Origin: DATELY01 sp035276085
Lineage (GTDB): Bacteria; Pseudomonadota; Gammaproteobacteria; Steroidobacterales; Steroidobacteraceae
NCBI GenBank assembly: GCA_035276085.1
Contig: DATELY010000076.1
Location: 1 to 35,366 of the forward strand
Reading direction: 5' to 3'
Length of the DNA stretch: 35,366 bases
Under the pieces are notes generated by a model that made no database searches, was not told where the DNA came from, and was given only the letters and a program-made list of their open reading frames with translations. Positions 1 to 7,597 of this stretch are shown in pieces; the stretch's first letter is position 1; the number at the start of each line of letters is the position of its first letter. The position numbers and the translations under genes are program-made.

Positions 1-1
1 C

Positions 2-196
2 ATCACCCTCAACTGGCATGCGGGTTGGGGGCAGGAAGTGGCCGGGTGGGCGCTCAGCGCGTTCGTGCGCATCGACAACATCACCGACGAAGAGTACGTC
101 GGCTCCGTCATCGTGAATGCAGCCAACGCACGCTTCTTCGAACCTGCTCCGGGGCGAGTGTTCTTCTTCGGTATCACCGCCAGTCGTGGGCGCTGA
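2..196 (+). CDS. TonB-dependent receptor, C-terminal end (partial)
   Basis: The window opens inside this gene; 64 codons remain, read in frame from base 2 to the TGA at 194-196. The segment reads as the last beta-strands of an outer-membrane TonB-dependent receptor. It contains FVRIDNITDEEYVGSVIVN, which matches the common pattern V.(N)IxNLxDxxYxxSVxVN. The terminal stretch with FFEPAPGR followed by a hydrophobic strand (VFFFGIT) is typical of the last barrel strands in this family. Such receptors take up siderophores, cobalamin, sugars or other ligands across the outer membrane using TonB energy. The ligand cannot be judged because the plug domain lies outside the window. A remnant of a second receptor follows directly, with its frame overlapping this gene's end. 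The family call is firm; the specificity is unknown. Confidence 0.8.
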   Translation: MTLNWHAGWGQEVAGWALSAFVRIDNITDEEYVGSVIVNAANARFFEPAPGRVFFFGITASRGR

Positions 197-437
197 GCGC
201 ACGTCATTCTTCCCTGCACCGCCTCTCGCGTGGCTCGCGACCGTGCCCTGCCTTGCCAGCGCCGCCCAGCCACCCAACCGGGCGTTGGAGGAAATCACCG
301 TCGCAGCAACTCCGCTCAACCGCAGTGCGACGCGGCAGGAAACCTAGGAAGTGCTCGGCGAGGAATTCGAAGACCGCCGCTTCGTCTCACCAGGGGCTTC
401 GCGCAGTGCGTGGGTGGGCTTCAGGTGCGTACTCTGA
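186..437 (+). pseudogene. Remnant of a second TonB-dependent receptor (ends only)
   Basis: In one frame from about base 186 there is a signal-peptide-like stretch (LAWLATVPCLASAAQ). It is followed by EEITVAATPLNRSATRQE, the usual start of a mature TonB-dependent receptor with a TonB-box-like EITV segment. A TAG stop at 345-347 interrupts the frame. The same frame then resumes with EDRRFVSPGASRSAWVGF and ends at TGA 435-437. That second part looks like a receptor C-terminus (a 'VSPGAPR..W.G.RY' ending). A complete receptor has roughly 650-800 residues, so nearly the whole plug and barrel are missing. I infer an internal deletion that joined the two ends, plus a stop codon. No convincing start codon or ribosome site is seen. 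The last residues (RCVL) also differ from the usual aromatic terminus, as if the end had decayed. Confidence 0.6.
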
Positions 438-575
438 CCCCCTCCCCTGCTCTGACCCCCTCCCTTGCGAAGCGGGGGAGGGTTGGGGTGGGGGCGATGT
501 TGTGGAAAGGCTAGTGACAGCGCCCACTCGAGCGCCCCCATCCTGTCCTTCCCCCGCTGCGCAAGGGAAAGGACG
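433..575. repeat. Pair of inverted REP-like intergenic repeats
   Basis: Two 35-base copies of a GC-rich element face each other. Copy A lies on the plus strand at 462-496 and copy B on the minus strand at 533-567. They agree at 29 of 35 positions and share the core CCCTTGCG.AGCGGGGGA and the end TGGGGGCG. Copy A can fold through CCCTCCC (458-464) with GGGAGGG (476-482). Directly before it, a 14-base unit TCTGACCCCCTCCC is repeated at 433-446 and 451-464. This layout resembles the REP/BIME elements scattered between genes in many gammaproteobacteria and pseudomonads. It follows immediately after the decayed receptor. The rest of 438-653 shows no gene. Confidence 0.6.
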
Positions 576-653
576 CAATCACACGCCTTATCACGGGATG
601 AAAGCGCGGTAGCCCCTCTGACCAACTGCTAACCGCCAACCGCTTCTTTCTCA

Positions 654-1244
654 CTAGCCCTTGCTCCAGTAACGCGACGAATCGTCCTTCCAAGTTTGGG
701 ATCGACCGCGCCACTCGCCCTCCTTCACCGTGGGCGCTTGCTGCAGGCGCGACTGTTCGATCACCACCTTGTTGCCGCTCTTCATCGCCGTCGCAGTTTC
801 GTAGGGCACTGCCGCCGCCTTCCCTTGCTGCGTGGAGATCACCACGAACTCAGGCTGACCCTTCGCGTCGAACACCACATCCACAACCTTGCCCAGCGGT
901 GCTTGAGCGGAGCTCACGACGTTCACGCCCATCATCTCCTGGCCTGCGGATTTCGACGTACTCGCAGTACCTGACGTCGTGGGCGTCTTACCGGGAGGTG
1001 TCCGGTCTGCTGCAGTGCCTTCCGTCTCACTCGTCGAGGGTTGAGGATTGGCGGCCGTATCGGTTCCCGCCGCTTTACTCATTTCTCGCGTCGGTGTTTT
1101 ACCCGGCTGTGTTCGATCGGCTGCAGTTCCTTCAGCCTGGCTGGTGGATGGCGTCGAAGCCGGGGGTGTTTCCTGCGATTGCGCCCACCCGATGGCGGCA
1201 AAACCAAGCGCCATCAACATGCCGCATGTCTTCAATGTGTTCAT
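654..1244 (-). CDS. Periplasmic PRC-barrel domain protein
   Basis: This 196-residue protein has an N-terminal signal peptide (hydrophobic MLMALGFAAIGWA, cleavage probably after the Ala near residue 21). A low-complexity Thr/Ser/Pro/Ala-rich region follows to about residue 100 and contains a near-duplicate of AEGTAADRTQPGKTPT. The C-terminal part from about residue 104 (MGVNVVSSAQAPLGKVVDVVFD) has the beta-rich pattern of a PRC-barrel: G..V....G..lG.V.DVV.D..G.....V. The PRC-barrel is a small fold found in the photosynthetic reaction centre H subunit, RimM and many stress-linked periplasmic proteins. The ATG at 1244 is preceded by AAGGAG at good spacing, so the start is firm. The next gene on this strand starts about 900 bases away, and no operon is evident. 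The exact role is unknown. Confidence 0.8.
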   Translation of the reverse strand: MNTLKTCGMLMALGFAAIGWAQSQETPPASTPSTSQAEGTAADRTQPGKTPTREMSKAAGTDTAANPQPSTSETEGTAADRTPPGKTPTTSGTASTSKSAGQEMMGVNVVSSAQAPLGKVVDVVFDAKGQPEFVVISTQQGKAAAVPYETATAMKSGNKVVIEQSRLQQAPTVKEGEWRGRSQTWKDDSSRYWSKG

Positions 1245-1299
1245 AAGCGTACTCCTTCAGTAACGGCGTAACTGATGGAGCGGACGGCACGTTCCGACT

Positions 1300-2151
1300 T
1301 CAATCACGTTGGCCCGATGCGCGAAAGATCGCCGTCTCGCGTCCTTCCGTACCGGCGAGATCGGGCAGATCGACCACACCGCTGAACACGGCCTGATCGA
1401 TCTGTGCACCGGTCAGAGTGGCTTTATCCAGCTTCGCACCGGTGAAATCAGCGCCAATGAGCTTGGCCCGCGTGAGATCGGCATGAGACAGATCGGCGTC
1501 GCGCAGATCGGCGTAACTCAGATCGGCGCGTGACAAGTCCGCGCCTGTGAGTTTCGCGCCCTGCATGCGCGCGTGCGTGAGCACCATGCGAATGAGTCCC
1601 ATCGGCTGGTTGCGCATGTCGGCGCCGCCTCGCACCGCGGAGAGATCGGCACCTTCAAGATTCGCTCGCTCGAAGTTGCCCATCAGCCGCGCGCTGCGCA
1701 GATCGGCTTGGTTCAGGTTCGCGTTGGCCAGCACGCTCGCAAAGAGGCTTGCCTCTCTCAGGTCCGCGTTCACCAGGAGGGCATCGCGCAGAATGGCCAC
1801 ATCGAGATTGCAGCGCACGAGCTTGGCGCCCGAGAGATTCGCGCCCGCAAGGTTCGCTCCGAACAGTCTCGTTCCGGTGAAATCGAGGCTCGAGAGATCC
1901 ACGCCCGGCGCAACCAGATTGGAGAAGTCGGTAACTCCCGCGGCGAGTTGCCGGGCTATCTGCTCGCGCGAAGCGGCGCGCTCTTCGCCCCAGGAAGGGA
2001 ATGCGCTCGTCAATAGCAGCACGAGGAGTGTCAGACACTGCGCTCTGCCACCTGTCGTCGCTTCGTAGCAGGCATCGACATTCACCCGTTCGACCGCACG
2101 AAACACTTGCGCTATGCGATGCGTCTGACGTTCCATGGCTGGCTCCGGCAT
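1300..2151 (-). CDS. Secreted pentapeptide-repeat protein
   Basis: From about residue 70 to 265 the protein consists of pentapeptide repeats of the form A(D/N)Lxx. Examples are GANLAGANLSGAKL, ADLSRADLSYADLRDADL and HADLTRAKLIGADF. These fold into a right-handed quadrilateral beta-helix. A hydrophobic segment (CLTLLVLLLTSAFPSWG, about residues 39-55) looks like a signal peptide core, so export to the periplasm or membrane is likely. The start is uncertain. ATGs at 2151 and 2136 both lack a well-spaced ribosome site, and the hydrophobic core lies unusually far from either. The gene is divergent from the hydrolase at 2196, with only about 45 bases between the two starts. Pentapeptide proteins have varied functions (gyrase protection, scaffolding), and nothing here selects one. 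Confidence 0.8.
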   Translation of the reverse strand: MPEPAMERQTHRIAQVFRAVERVNVDACYEATTGGRAQCLTLLVLLLTSAFPSWGEERAASREQIARQLAAGVTDFSNLVAPGVDLSSLDFTGTRLFGANLAGANLSGAKLVRCNLDVAILRDALLVNADLREASLFASVLANANLNQADLRSARLMGNFERANLEGADLSAVRGGADMRNQPMGLIRMVLTHARMQGAKLTGADLSRADLSYADLRDADLSHADLTRAKLIGADFTGAKLDKATLTGAQIDQAVFSGVVDLPDLAGTEGRETAIFRASGQRD

Positions 2152-2195
2152 GCGCCCGGATTCTGCTACCGCTCGGCGCTGGGGGCACTCCCGAA

Positions 2196-3017
2196 ATGTA
2201 CTTCGTTCGGCTCTGCGCGCTGTCCGCCAGGCTCGTCATTCAGCGGGCAATTTGCTGCGCGTTGATGAGCACCTCCGCGTGGGCTGCCGAACCGATCCAC
2301 CACACCGTGCGCATCGAAGGCCGAGGCTCCGTCACGGTGATTCTTGCCAGCGGCCTTGGCGATACGCTGGATACCTGGGACACCGTGCAGCAACTCATTG
2401 CCGCGAACTGTGCCCGCACCCTGGCGTATGACCGCGCCGGCTATTCGGGGAGCAAGCCGGCGCTCGGCCCGCGGGATGCCGAACATGTCGTTCAGGAACT
2501 GCGGGCCGAATTGCACGACAGGGGCATCCGTCCACCGTATGTGCTCGTAGGGCATTCGCTGGGCGGTTTGTACATGCAGTACTTCGCAAGACAGCATCCC
2601 GACGAAGTCGCCGGTCTCGTGCTCGTCGATTCCACACATTGGAATCAGCAATTGCTGCTGGACACGAAGCCGCCGGCCTACACAGGACGGCAAGCGACGA
2701 TGTTGTTCATGACGTGGATCGCGCGGCGCGAACTTGCCGACAGCGTGAGCGCAGGCGAACAAGTGCATGAAAGCCCCCGCGCGGGGCGCTTTCCGACGAT
2801 CGTGTTGTCCAGCACGCGTCCCGCCCGCGGCGAGACCCCTGCTACTCGCGCAGCCGCTGCGCGCCTGCAGGAAGAGATTGCCGCGGACTTCCCGGCCGCG
2901 CGCCTGGTGCGCGTCGAACGCAGCGGTCACTACATTCAAGCCGACCGGCCGGAGGTGGTCATCGATGCCGCGCGCGAGCTCGCCGGTTGCGCTCGAATCA
3001 GGCGCGATGCGCGTTGA
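2196..3017 (+). CDS. Exported alpha/beta-fold hydrolase
   Basis: This 273-residue protein starts at the ATG at 2196, with a G-rich ribosome site at 2181-2185. The frame stays open further upstream, but only this start places a signal-peptide-like stretch (AICCALMSTSAWAAE) at the N-terminus. The body shows the alpha/beta hydrolase plan. An oxyanion-type strand and loop (VILASGLGDTLDTW) come first, then YDRAGYSGS, then the nucleophile elbow GHSLGG (Ser near residue 130). The strand LVLVDSTH follows, and a late His lies in SGHYIQADRPE. The family includes esterases, lipases, lactonases and C-C bond hydrolases. The 'YDRAGYG.S' and 'G..HY.q.d.P' motifs are typical of general alpha/beta hydrolases rather than classical lipases. 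The substrate is unknown. It is divergently transcribed from the pentapeptide-repeat gene. Confidence 0.82.
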   Translation: MYFVRLCALSARLVIQRAICCALMSTSAWAAEPIHHTVRIEGRGSVTVILASGLGDTLDTWDTVQQLIAANCARTLAYDRAGYSGSKPALGPRDAEHVVQELRAELHDRGIRPPYVLVGHSLGGLYMQYFARQHPDEVAGLVLVDSTHWNQQLLLDTKPPAYTGRQATMLFMTWIARRELADSVSAGEQVHESPRAGRFPTIVLSSTRPARGETPATRAAAARLQEEIAADFPAARLVRVERSGHYIQADRPEVVIDAARELAGCARIRRDAR

Positions 3018-3056
3018 GAGCAGTGGATCACGGCGCATCAGGAAGCCGCCGCGGAC

Positions 3057-3800
3057 TCACTTCCCCGTCTCATCGATCAACGGCTTGATCAAATCGATCG
3101 GCAGCGGAAAGACAATGGTGGACGTCTTCTCGCTCGAGATATCCGCCAGCGTCTGCAGATAGCGCAGCTGCATCGCACGAGGATCGGCACCCAACGCATG
3201 GGCTGCCTCGACCAGCATGGCAGCCGCCTGTTTCTCGCCCTCCGCGTGAATGACCTTCGCGCGCCGCGTGCGCTCGGCTTCGGCCTGTTTGGCGATCGCG
3301 CGAATCATCGTTTCATCGAGGTCGACGTGCTTGATCTCGACGTTCGAAACCTTGATGCCCCAGGCGTCCGTCGCCTGGTCGAGAATGCGCTGAATATCCA
3401 GATTGAGCTTCTCGCGTTCGGAGAGCATTTCGTCGAGCTCGTGCTGACCGAGCACGGAACGCAAGGTCGTCTGTGCGAGCTGGCTCGTCGCTTCGAAGGG
3501 GTTCGCGACCTGAATGATCGCGCGATCCGGATTGACGATGCGGAAGTACACGACCGCGTTCACTTTCACCGAGACGTTGTCGCGCGAGATCACGTCCTGC
3601 GTCGGCACGTCGAGCACGATCAGGCGCAGATCGACCTTGGTCATGCGCTGCACGAACGGAATGACGAGAATGATGCCCGGGCCTTTGGTGCCGGTGTAAC
3701 GGCCCAGCGTGAACATCACCCCGCGTTCGTACTCGTTGAGAATCCTGATGGCAGCGAACAGCAGGATGAGAACCACGACTCCGGCGACGAGGAATGCCAT
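3057..3800 (-). CDS. Slipin: SPFH/stomatin-like membrane protein
   Basis: The 247-residue protein begins with one hydrophobic anchor (residues 2-20, FLVAGVVVLILLFAAI). The stomatin/SPFH domain follows with recognisable blocks: NEYERGVMFTLGRYTG, GPGIILVIPFVQRM, DVISRDNVSVKVNAVVYFRI and the helical AEAERTRRAKVIHAEGEKQAA. The length matches bacterial slipins, which are shorter than HflK or flotillin. These proteins oligomerise at the inner membrane and organise it, usually together with a membrane-bound NfeD-type protease. The gene lies 18 bases downstream of such an nfeD gene on the same strand, so a two-gene operon is clear. The start ATG at 3800 has GGGAG upstream. Confidence 0.92.
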   Translation of the reverse strand: MAFLVAGVVVLILLFAAIRILNEYERGVMFTLGRYTGTKGPGIILVIPFVQRMTKVDLRLIVLDVPTQDVISRDNVSVKVNAVVYFRIVNPDRAIIQVANPFEATSQLAQTTLRSVLGQHELDEMLSEREKLNLDIQRILDQATDAWGIKVSNVEIKHVDLDETMIRAIAKQAEAERTRRAKVIHAEGEKQAAAMLVEAAHALGADPRAMQLRYLQTLADISSEKTSTIVFPLPIDLIKPLIDETGK

Positions 3801-3818
3801 GCAAGTGCTCCCGTGGAT

Positions 3819-5198
3819 TCAATGGGGATCGTCGAGCGGCTCGACTTGCAGCGTGAGCCCGTCGACGCGAACGACGCGCAATTGCTGGCCGATCTGAACG
3901 GGCACCCGTGTCACCGCGTTCCAGATTTCACCGCGTATGCGCACAGGTCCACTGCGATCGAACGCGGCCAGCGCAACGGCTGGCTCGCTCAGCAATTGAT
4001 CCGCACCCGTGACGACGGGCTGGCGGCGCGAGCGCACGAAGTACGATCCCATCAGCAGGATCACCACTGCGCCCGCGAGCGCCATGCCGCCGATGAGCGG
4101 TCGCGCGATCTGAAATCCGGGCGCCTCCGTATCCATCAAGATGATCGAGCCGATCACGAATGCGAGCACGCCGCCGAGGCCGAGCACGCCGAAGCTCGGC
4201 GCGAACGCTTCGGCGACGATCAGCGCGATGCCGAGCAGGATGAGTCCGAGGCCGGCGTAGTTCACCGAGAGCACCTGGAACGCGTAGAGCGCGAGGAGCA
4301 GTGCGATCGCACCGACCACGCCCGGCAGAACGGCCCCGGGGTTGTAACCCTCGAGCAGCAGGCCGTAGATGCCGACCAGCATGAGCAGGTACGCAACGTT
4401 CGGATTCGTGATCACAGCCAGCAGTTGCGTGCGCCAGTCCGCTTCGACGCGCTCGATCACGAGCGCTTTCGTGTCGAGCGTCACCTCACCCGTGCTCAGC
4501 TTCACGACGCGACCGTGCATCTGTTTGAGCAGGTCCGCGACATCGACGGCAACGATGTCGATGACCTTCTGCTCCAGTGCCGCCGTTGCGGTGAGACTCG
4601 TGGCGGAGCGCACCGCGGATTCAGCCCAGTCGGCGTTGCGACCTCGCAGCTCGGCGAGCCCACGGATATAGGCGATGGAATCGTTGATGGCTTTGCGCTC
4701 GAGCGCCGTACCTGGCTCCGACTGTTCCTTGTCGCCCTTCTCCTTCCCGTCGGACGAAGGCGGCGACGGCGGCGGGCTCGCGCCGATCTGCACCGGCGTG
4801 GCCGCGCCGAGATTGGTCGCCGGCGCCATGGCCGCAACGTGACTTGCATACAGCAGATAGGTGCCCGCACTCGCGGCGCGAGAGCCGGACGGCGCCACAT
4901 AGATTGCGACCGGGACCGGCGATGCGAGAATCGCCTGGATCATCTCGCGCATCGCAGAGTCGAGGCCGCCGGGCGTATCCATCTCGAGGATCAGCAGCCG
5001 CGCATTGCGTTTGCGGGCATCCTCGAGCGTGCGCAGAAAGAAGCTGCTGGTGGCCGGGCCGATGGCGTCGTGAATCGTGAGCAGCAGAGCGACCAGCGGT
5101 TTGGCCGCCGCAGGTTTCTCCTGCTCAGCTCCCAACGCGGCGCAGGTGAGCACCGCCACAAGTAGCCCCAGCCAGCGATGGCGTATCGGGGTGTTCAT
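3819..5198 (-). CDS. nfeD: NfeD-family membrane-bound serine protease
   Basis: The 459-residue protein has a signal peptide (RHRWLGLLVAVLTCAALGA). A ClpP/SppA-class protease domain spans about residues 30-240, followed by several membrane helices (about 260-375) and a C-terminal OB-fold NfeD domain (about 395-459). In the protease part DTPGGLDSAM is conserved. The nucleophile Ser is expected in the SRAASAG segment and the general-base Lys in ERKAIND, giving the Ser-Lys dyad known from archaeal PH1510. A Pro/Ser/Lys-rich insertion (SPPPSPPSSDGKEKGDKEQ) sits between the two catalytic segments. PH1510-type enzymes cleave the hydrophobic C-terminus of their partner stomatin, which fits the slipin directly downstream. 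The start ATG has GGAGGACGAT upstream, a strong ribosome site. Confidence 0.9.
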   Translation of the reverse strand: MNTPIRHRWLGLLVAVLTCAALGAEQEKPAAAKPLVALLLTIHDAIGPATSSFFLRTLEDARKRNARLLILEMDTPGGLDSAMREMIQAILASPVPVAIYVAPSGSRAASAGTYLLYASHVAAMAPATNLGAATPVQIGASPPPSPPSSDGKEKGDKEQSEPGTALERKAINDSIAYIRGLAELRGRNADWAESAVRSATSLTATAALEQKVIDIVAVDVADLLKQMHGRVVKLSTGEVTLDTKALVIERVEADWRTQLLAVITNPNVAYLLMLVGIYGLLLEGYNPGAVLPGVVGAIALLLALYAFQVLSVNYAGLGLILLGIALIVAEAFAPSFGVLGLGGVLAFVIGSIILMDTEAPGFQIARPLIGGMALAGAVVILLMGSYFVRSRRQPVVTGADQLLSEPAVALAAFDRSGPVRIRGEIWNAVTRVPVQIGQQLRVVRVDGLTLQVEPLDDPH

Positions 5199-5317
5199 AT
5201 CGTCCTCCGCAGATCGGGACGACCCTCGGAGGATGTTAGACAGCGACTCGGAGCGATGCTATTCGCGATACACACAATCCCTGCGGTATGCGGGGCACCT
5301 GAGCAGGGATGCGACCG

Positions 5318-5893
5318 CTATACGCCGCCGCTGCGAACCTCTGCCTTGCCTGTACCCTCACCCGAGAACCCAAACTCAAAGGCGCCGCCGCGGACGAACT
5401 CGATGAAGTCATCGAGCACATCCGCCTGCAGTTGACCGGTCGCTTTGCCGCTGCTCTCGAGCGCGAGGGATTGGGCATCGATCATCGCTGCGGTGTGCGG
5501 CGACGCCTTCGCCAGCTCGAGCGCACGCGCCCAGGCGACGGCGTCCTCCTCTTCGACACGTTTATGGTCCAGCACGCCGCCTGGTTCGTAGTCGCGCAGG
5601 GCCCGTACCTCGACTGCAGCGTTGGGCGGGGCCACATAGGTCGTACCCACCGGACGCCAGCCAAATGCGCGGCCAAGCTCCCACAAAAGATCCCATATCG
5701 GAGCCGGAAATGATCGTCGGTCGGGCGTCGAGGCGCCCCACCGATAGCGGAACATCTCAACCATATGACTCGCCATCGCCATCTCACTCCGCAATGCTGC
5801 TTGCAAACTCGAGTCGGAAGGATTCACGCCGAGAAACCTCTCTATCGCGCCTGCAGTGACGATACTCGAGACCGCAATTTGCCGTGCGGGCAT
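5318..5893 (-). CDS. Hypothetical protein with GWxPxGT motif
   Basis: The 191-residue protein starts at the ATG at 5893; the frame stays open further upstream but loses its coding character there. I do not recognise a named family. Visible segments are DLLWELGRAFGWRPVGTTY, then a region with DYEPGGVLDHKRVEEEDAVAWARALELA, and a C-terminal helix-turn FIEFVRGGAFEFGF. The arrangement (aromatic helix, GW.P.GT, a Tyr-containing loop, 'eDA.awA.AL', 'fi.F.r.GgF') recalls small bacterial proteins of unknown function, some annotated as immunity-like. That comparison is from memory and is an inference. There is no signal peptide or membrane segment. It is transcribed in the same direction as, and 255 bases downstream of, a Crp-type regulator. 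The 5894-6148 gap shows nothing I can support. Confidence 0.55.
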   Translation of the reverse strand: MPARQIAVSSIVTAGAIERFLGVNPSDSSLQAALRSEMAMASHMVEMFRYRWGASTPDRRSFPAPIWDLLWELGRAFGWRPVGTTYVAPPNAAVEVRALRDYEPGGVLDHKRVEEEDAVAWARALELAKASPHTAAMIDAQSLALESSGKATGQLQADVLDDFIEFVRGGAFEFGFSGEGTGKAEVRSGGV

Positions 5894-6148
5894 AGTATGA
5901 GTCCGCGCATGGCGAAATCGTGCACGCCGGTCGCGTGAGCAGGTGGTGCGGCGAGTTTTGCAGAGATAACGACCACAGCCGCCGCAAGACCAACCGCTGC
6001 CGAGCGTTCGATACACCGATAGGACTCTTGCCCAAGACGCCCGACAGCGCGGCGATGCGCGGGTTGTTCAACTCCCCGAGAACCAACTCTCGCTTGAGCT
6101 CAATGGACACGAGAAGATCGCCGTTTCGCCGCAGAGCGCCTTCTCCGC

Positions 6149-6880
6149 TCAATGGGGTCGCGCCAGGCGATATGAACCGAGCGTTCGCTCATACATTTCA
6201 ATTGCGCCTCCGTAGCATGCGCACGACGCCTGCTCCAGGCCCTTGGGGTCGAGGATTGCGATGGCGCCCCGCTCGTAGTCGATCAGACCCCGCGCTTGCA
6301 GCGAACCAGCTGCTTCTGTGATGCCGACGCGCCGCACGCCGAGCATGTACGCCAGAAACTCATGCGTGAGACGAAACTGATCGCAATGTGCGCGATCGCG
6401 AGTCATGAGGAGCCAGCGAGCCAACCGCGCTTCGACGCAATGATAACGAGTGCACGCTGCCGTCTGCGCAAGCTGGCCCATGAGCACGTACACGTAGCGG
6501 TTCAAGCGCCGGCGCAACTCGGCGTTTTGTCGATAGTGGCGCCGAAAAGCCGGCGCGCTCATCCGCCATGCGGTCCCTGCACCCTGCACCACCGCATGCT
6601 GCGGTGAAGTGCTCACACCGAGAATGAGGGACGTCCCGAGCATGCCCTCGTCACCGACGATCCCGATTTCCAATCGACCGCCATCGTCGAGCGCGGTGAC
6701 GAGCGAGATGAAGCTGTCGGTCGGGAAGTGCACGTAGCGGATGCGTTCGCCGGGCTCGCACAGCACATCGGCAAAGCCGAGCTCAACTTGCTCGCAGCTC
6801 GCCAGGATGAGCTGCAGGCTCTTCCGAGGCAAAGCCCACAATAGTCGATTCTCCCGCCCGTCTCGTAGGAAGTTGCTCAA
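6149..6880 (-). CDS. Crp/Fnr-family transcriptional regulator
   Basis: The 243-residue protein starts at a TTG (6880) preceded by AGAGG. The N-terminal half is a cyclic-nucleotide-binding-like beta-barrel. It contains GERIRYVHFPTDSFISLV and LEIGIVGDEGMLGTSLILG. The long dimer helix follows, then a winged helix-turn-helix near residues 170-215 (LTHEFLAYMLGVRRVGITEAAGSLQ). The 'VGxEGmxG' variant replaces the cAMP-contact sequence of true Crp, so cAMP binding is doubtful. This subgroup is often described as a general stress regulator type. It is divergent from the two lipoprotein genes at 7121 and 7598, and the shared 240-base region carries several GTAC-centred repeats. It is clearly related to the second regulator at 9829-10569, with the same HTH wording. 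Confidence 0.88.
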   Translation of the reverse strand: MSNFLRDGRENRLLWALPRKSLQLILASCEQVELGFADVLCEPGERIRYVHFPTDSFISLVTALDDGGRLEIGIVGDEGMLGTSLILGVSTSPQHAVVQGAGTAWRMSAPAFRRHYRQNAELRRRLNRYVYVLMGQLAQTAACTRYHCVEARLARWLLMTRDRAHCDQFRLTHEFLAYMLGVRRVGITEAAGSLQARGLIDYERGAIAILDPKGLEQASCACYGGAIEMYERTLGSYRLARPH

Positions 6881-6945
6881 GAAACCTCTGGCGATATCGG
6901 TCTCGAAGGGTCAGCGATGTCATTTGCCTCTGCCGAGCGTTCACC

Positions 6946-7027
6946 GTACGCGTACTCACACCGCAATGATGTGCGCTGGCGTACACCAAGGACGGAATCC
7001 GGCCAGAACCACACCCTATGTACGCCA
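6946..7027. promoter_or_regulatory. GTAC-centred palindromes in divergent promoter region
   Basis: The region between the Crp-type regulator (start 6880) and the lipoprotein operon (start 7121) holds a perfect 10-base palindrome GTACGCGTAC at 6946-6955. It also has a perfect 9-base inverted pair, TGGCGTACA at 6977-6985 and TGTACGCCA at 7019-7027, whose arms start 42 bases apart. All three share GCGTAC or its complement, and a further CGTAC lies at 7029-7033. The symmetric layout suggests binding sites for a dimeric regulator, possibly the adjacent Crp-type protein. Direct evidence is limited to the repeats. Confidence 0.4.
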
Positions 7028-7120
7028 ACGTACCGAGATCCTGAACACTGTGGCGCATCCTGGCGATCCTAAGAGGGCCAGCAACCGCTCGCCGCTTCCA
7101 CTCACACCGCGAGAATCGAC

Positions 7121-7561
7121 ATGAACGTATCTTCAGAAACTTTTGGACACTTGCAGTCGCGGCCGATTGGCGCGGCACATTCCATCCGCAAAGCCGTTGC
7201 CGCTGTCCTTGGCATCAGCATGCTGGGCGCACTCAGCGCGTGCGGCGGCGTATCCAACCTCGCGAAAGAGCGCGTAGCTCAAAGCGACACCTCGGTGCAG
7301 CAGGCACAACAGACCCTCGGTCAATCCGAGCACGGTGCGGTGGAACTACAGCAGGCCAAGGAGCAACTGAGCGCGGCAAAGAGCGCCATGGCCAACGGTC
7401 GGCAGCAGGAGGCGGAGCGTGCGGCTACGCAAGCTCACCTCTACGCCGAACTTGCAGTGGCCAAATCTCAGAGCGCGATTGCGCGTAAGTCGGCCGACGA
7501 GGTGCTCGCGAGTGTCGAGTCGCTCCGTCAGGAGGCTGAACGCACCGTCCCGCAGCGCTGA
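7121..7561 (+). CDS. DUF4398-type lipoprotein
   Basis: The 146-residue protein starts at the ATG at 7121. A basic, then hydrophobic leader (AVAAVLGISMLGALSAC) ends in a lipobox LSAC, so the Cys near residue 41 should be lipidated. The rest is a helical, Gln/Ala/Glu-rich segment (VAQSDTSVQQAQQTLGQSEH, then ELQQAKEQLSAAKSAM). This is typical of the DUF4398 helical hairpin found in small envelope lipoproteins. It lies 36 bases upstream of a second lipoprotein with a related helical part plus an OmpA domain, and both are probably co-transcribed. The role is likely structural at the cell envelope, perhaps under stress control, given the divergent Crp-type regulator. Confidence 0.8.
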   Translation: MNVSSETFGHLQSRPIGAAHSIRKAVAAVLGISMLGALSACGGVSNLAKERVAQSDTSVQQAQQTLGQSEHGAVELQQAKEQLSAAKSAMANGRQQEAERAATQAHLYAELAVAKSQSAIARKSADEVLASVESLRQEAERTVPQR

Positions 7562-7597
7562 GCCAGATCGTACGCATTCACAGATGAGGTCAAGGTC

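Noticed and set aside
3198..5165. A 655-codon plus-strand open frame opposite the nfeD and slipin genes.
   Set aside because: It is rich in Arg, His, Asp and Glu with no domain, and runs antisense across two well-recognised genes. This is a typical by-product of GC-rich codon usage.
5784..6152. A minus-strand frame between the Crp-type regulator and the hypothetical gene at 5318.
   Set aside because: No ribosome site, no recognisable motif, and its 3' part overlaps the start of the more convincing gene in another frame.
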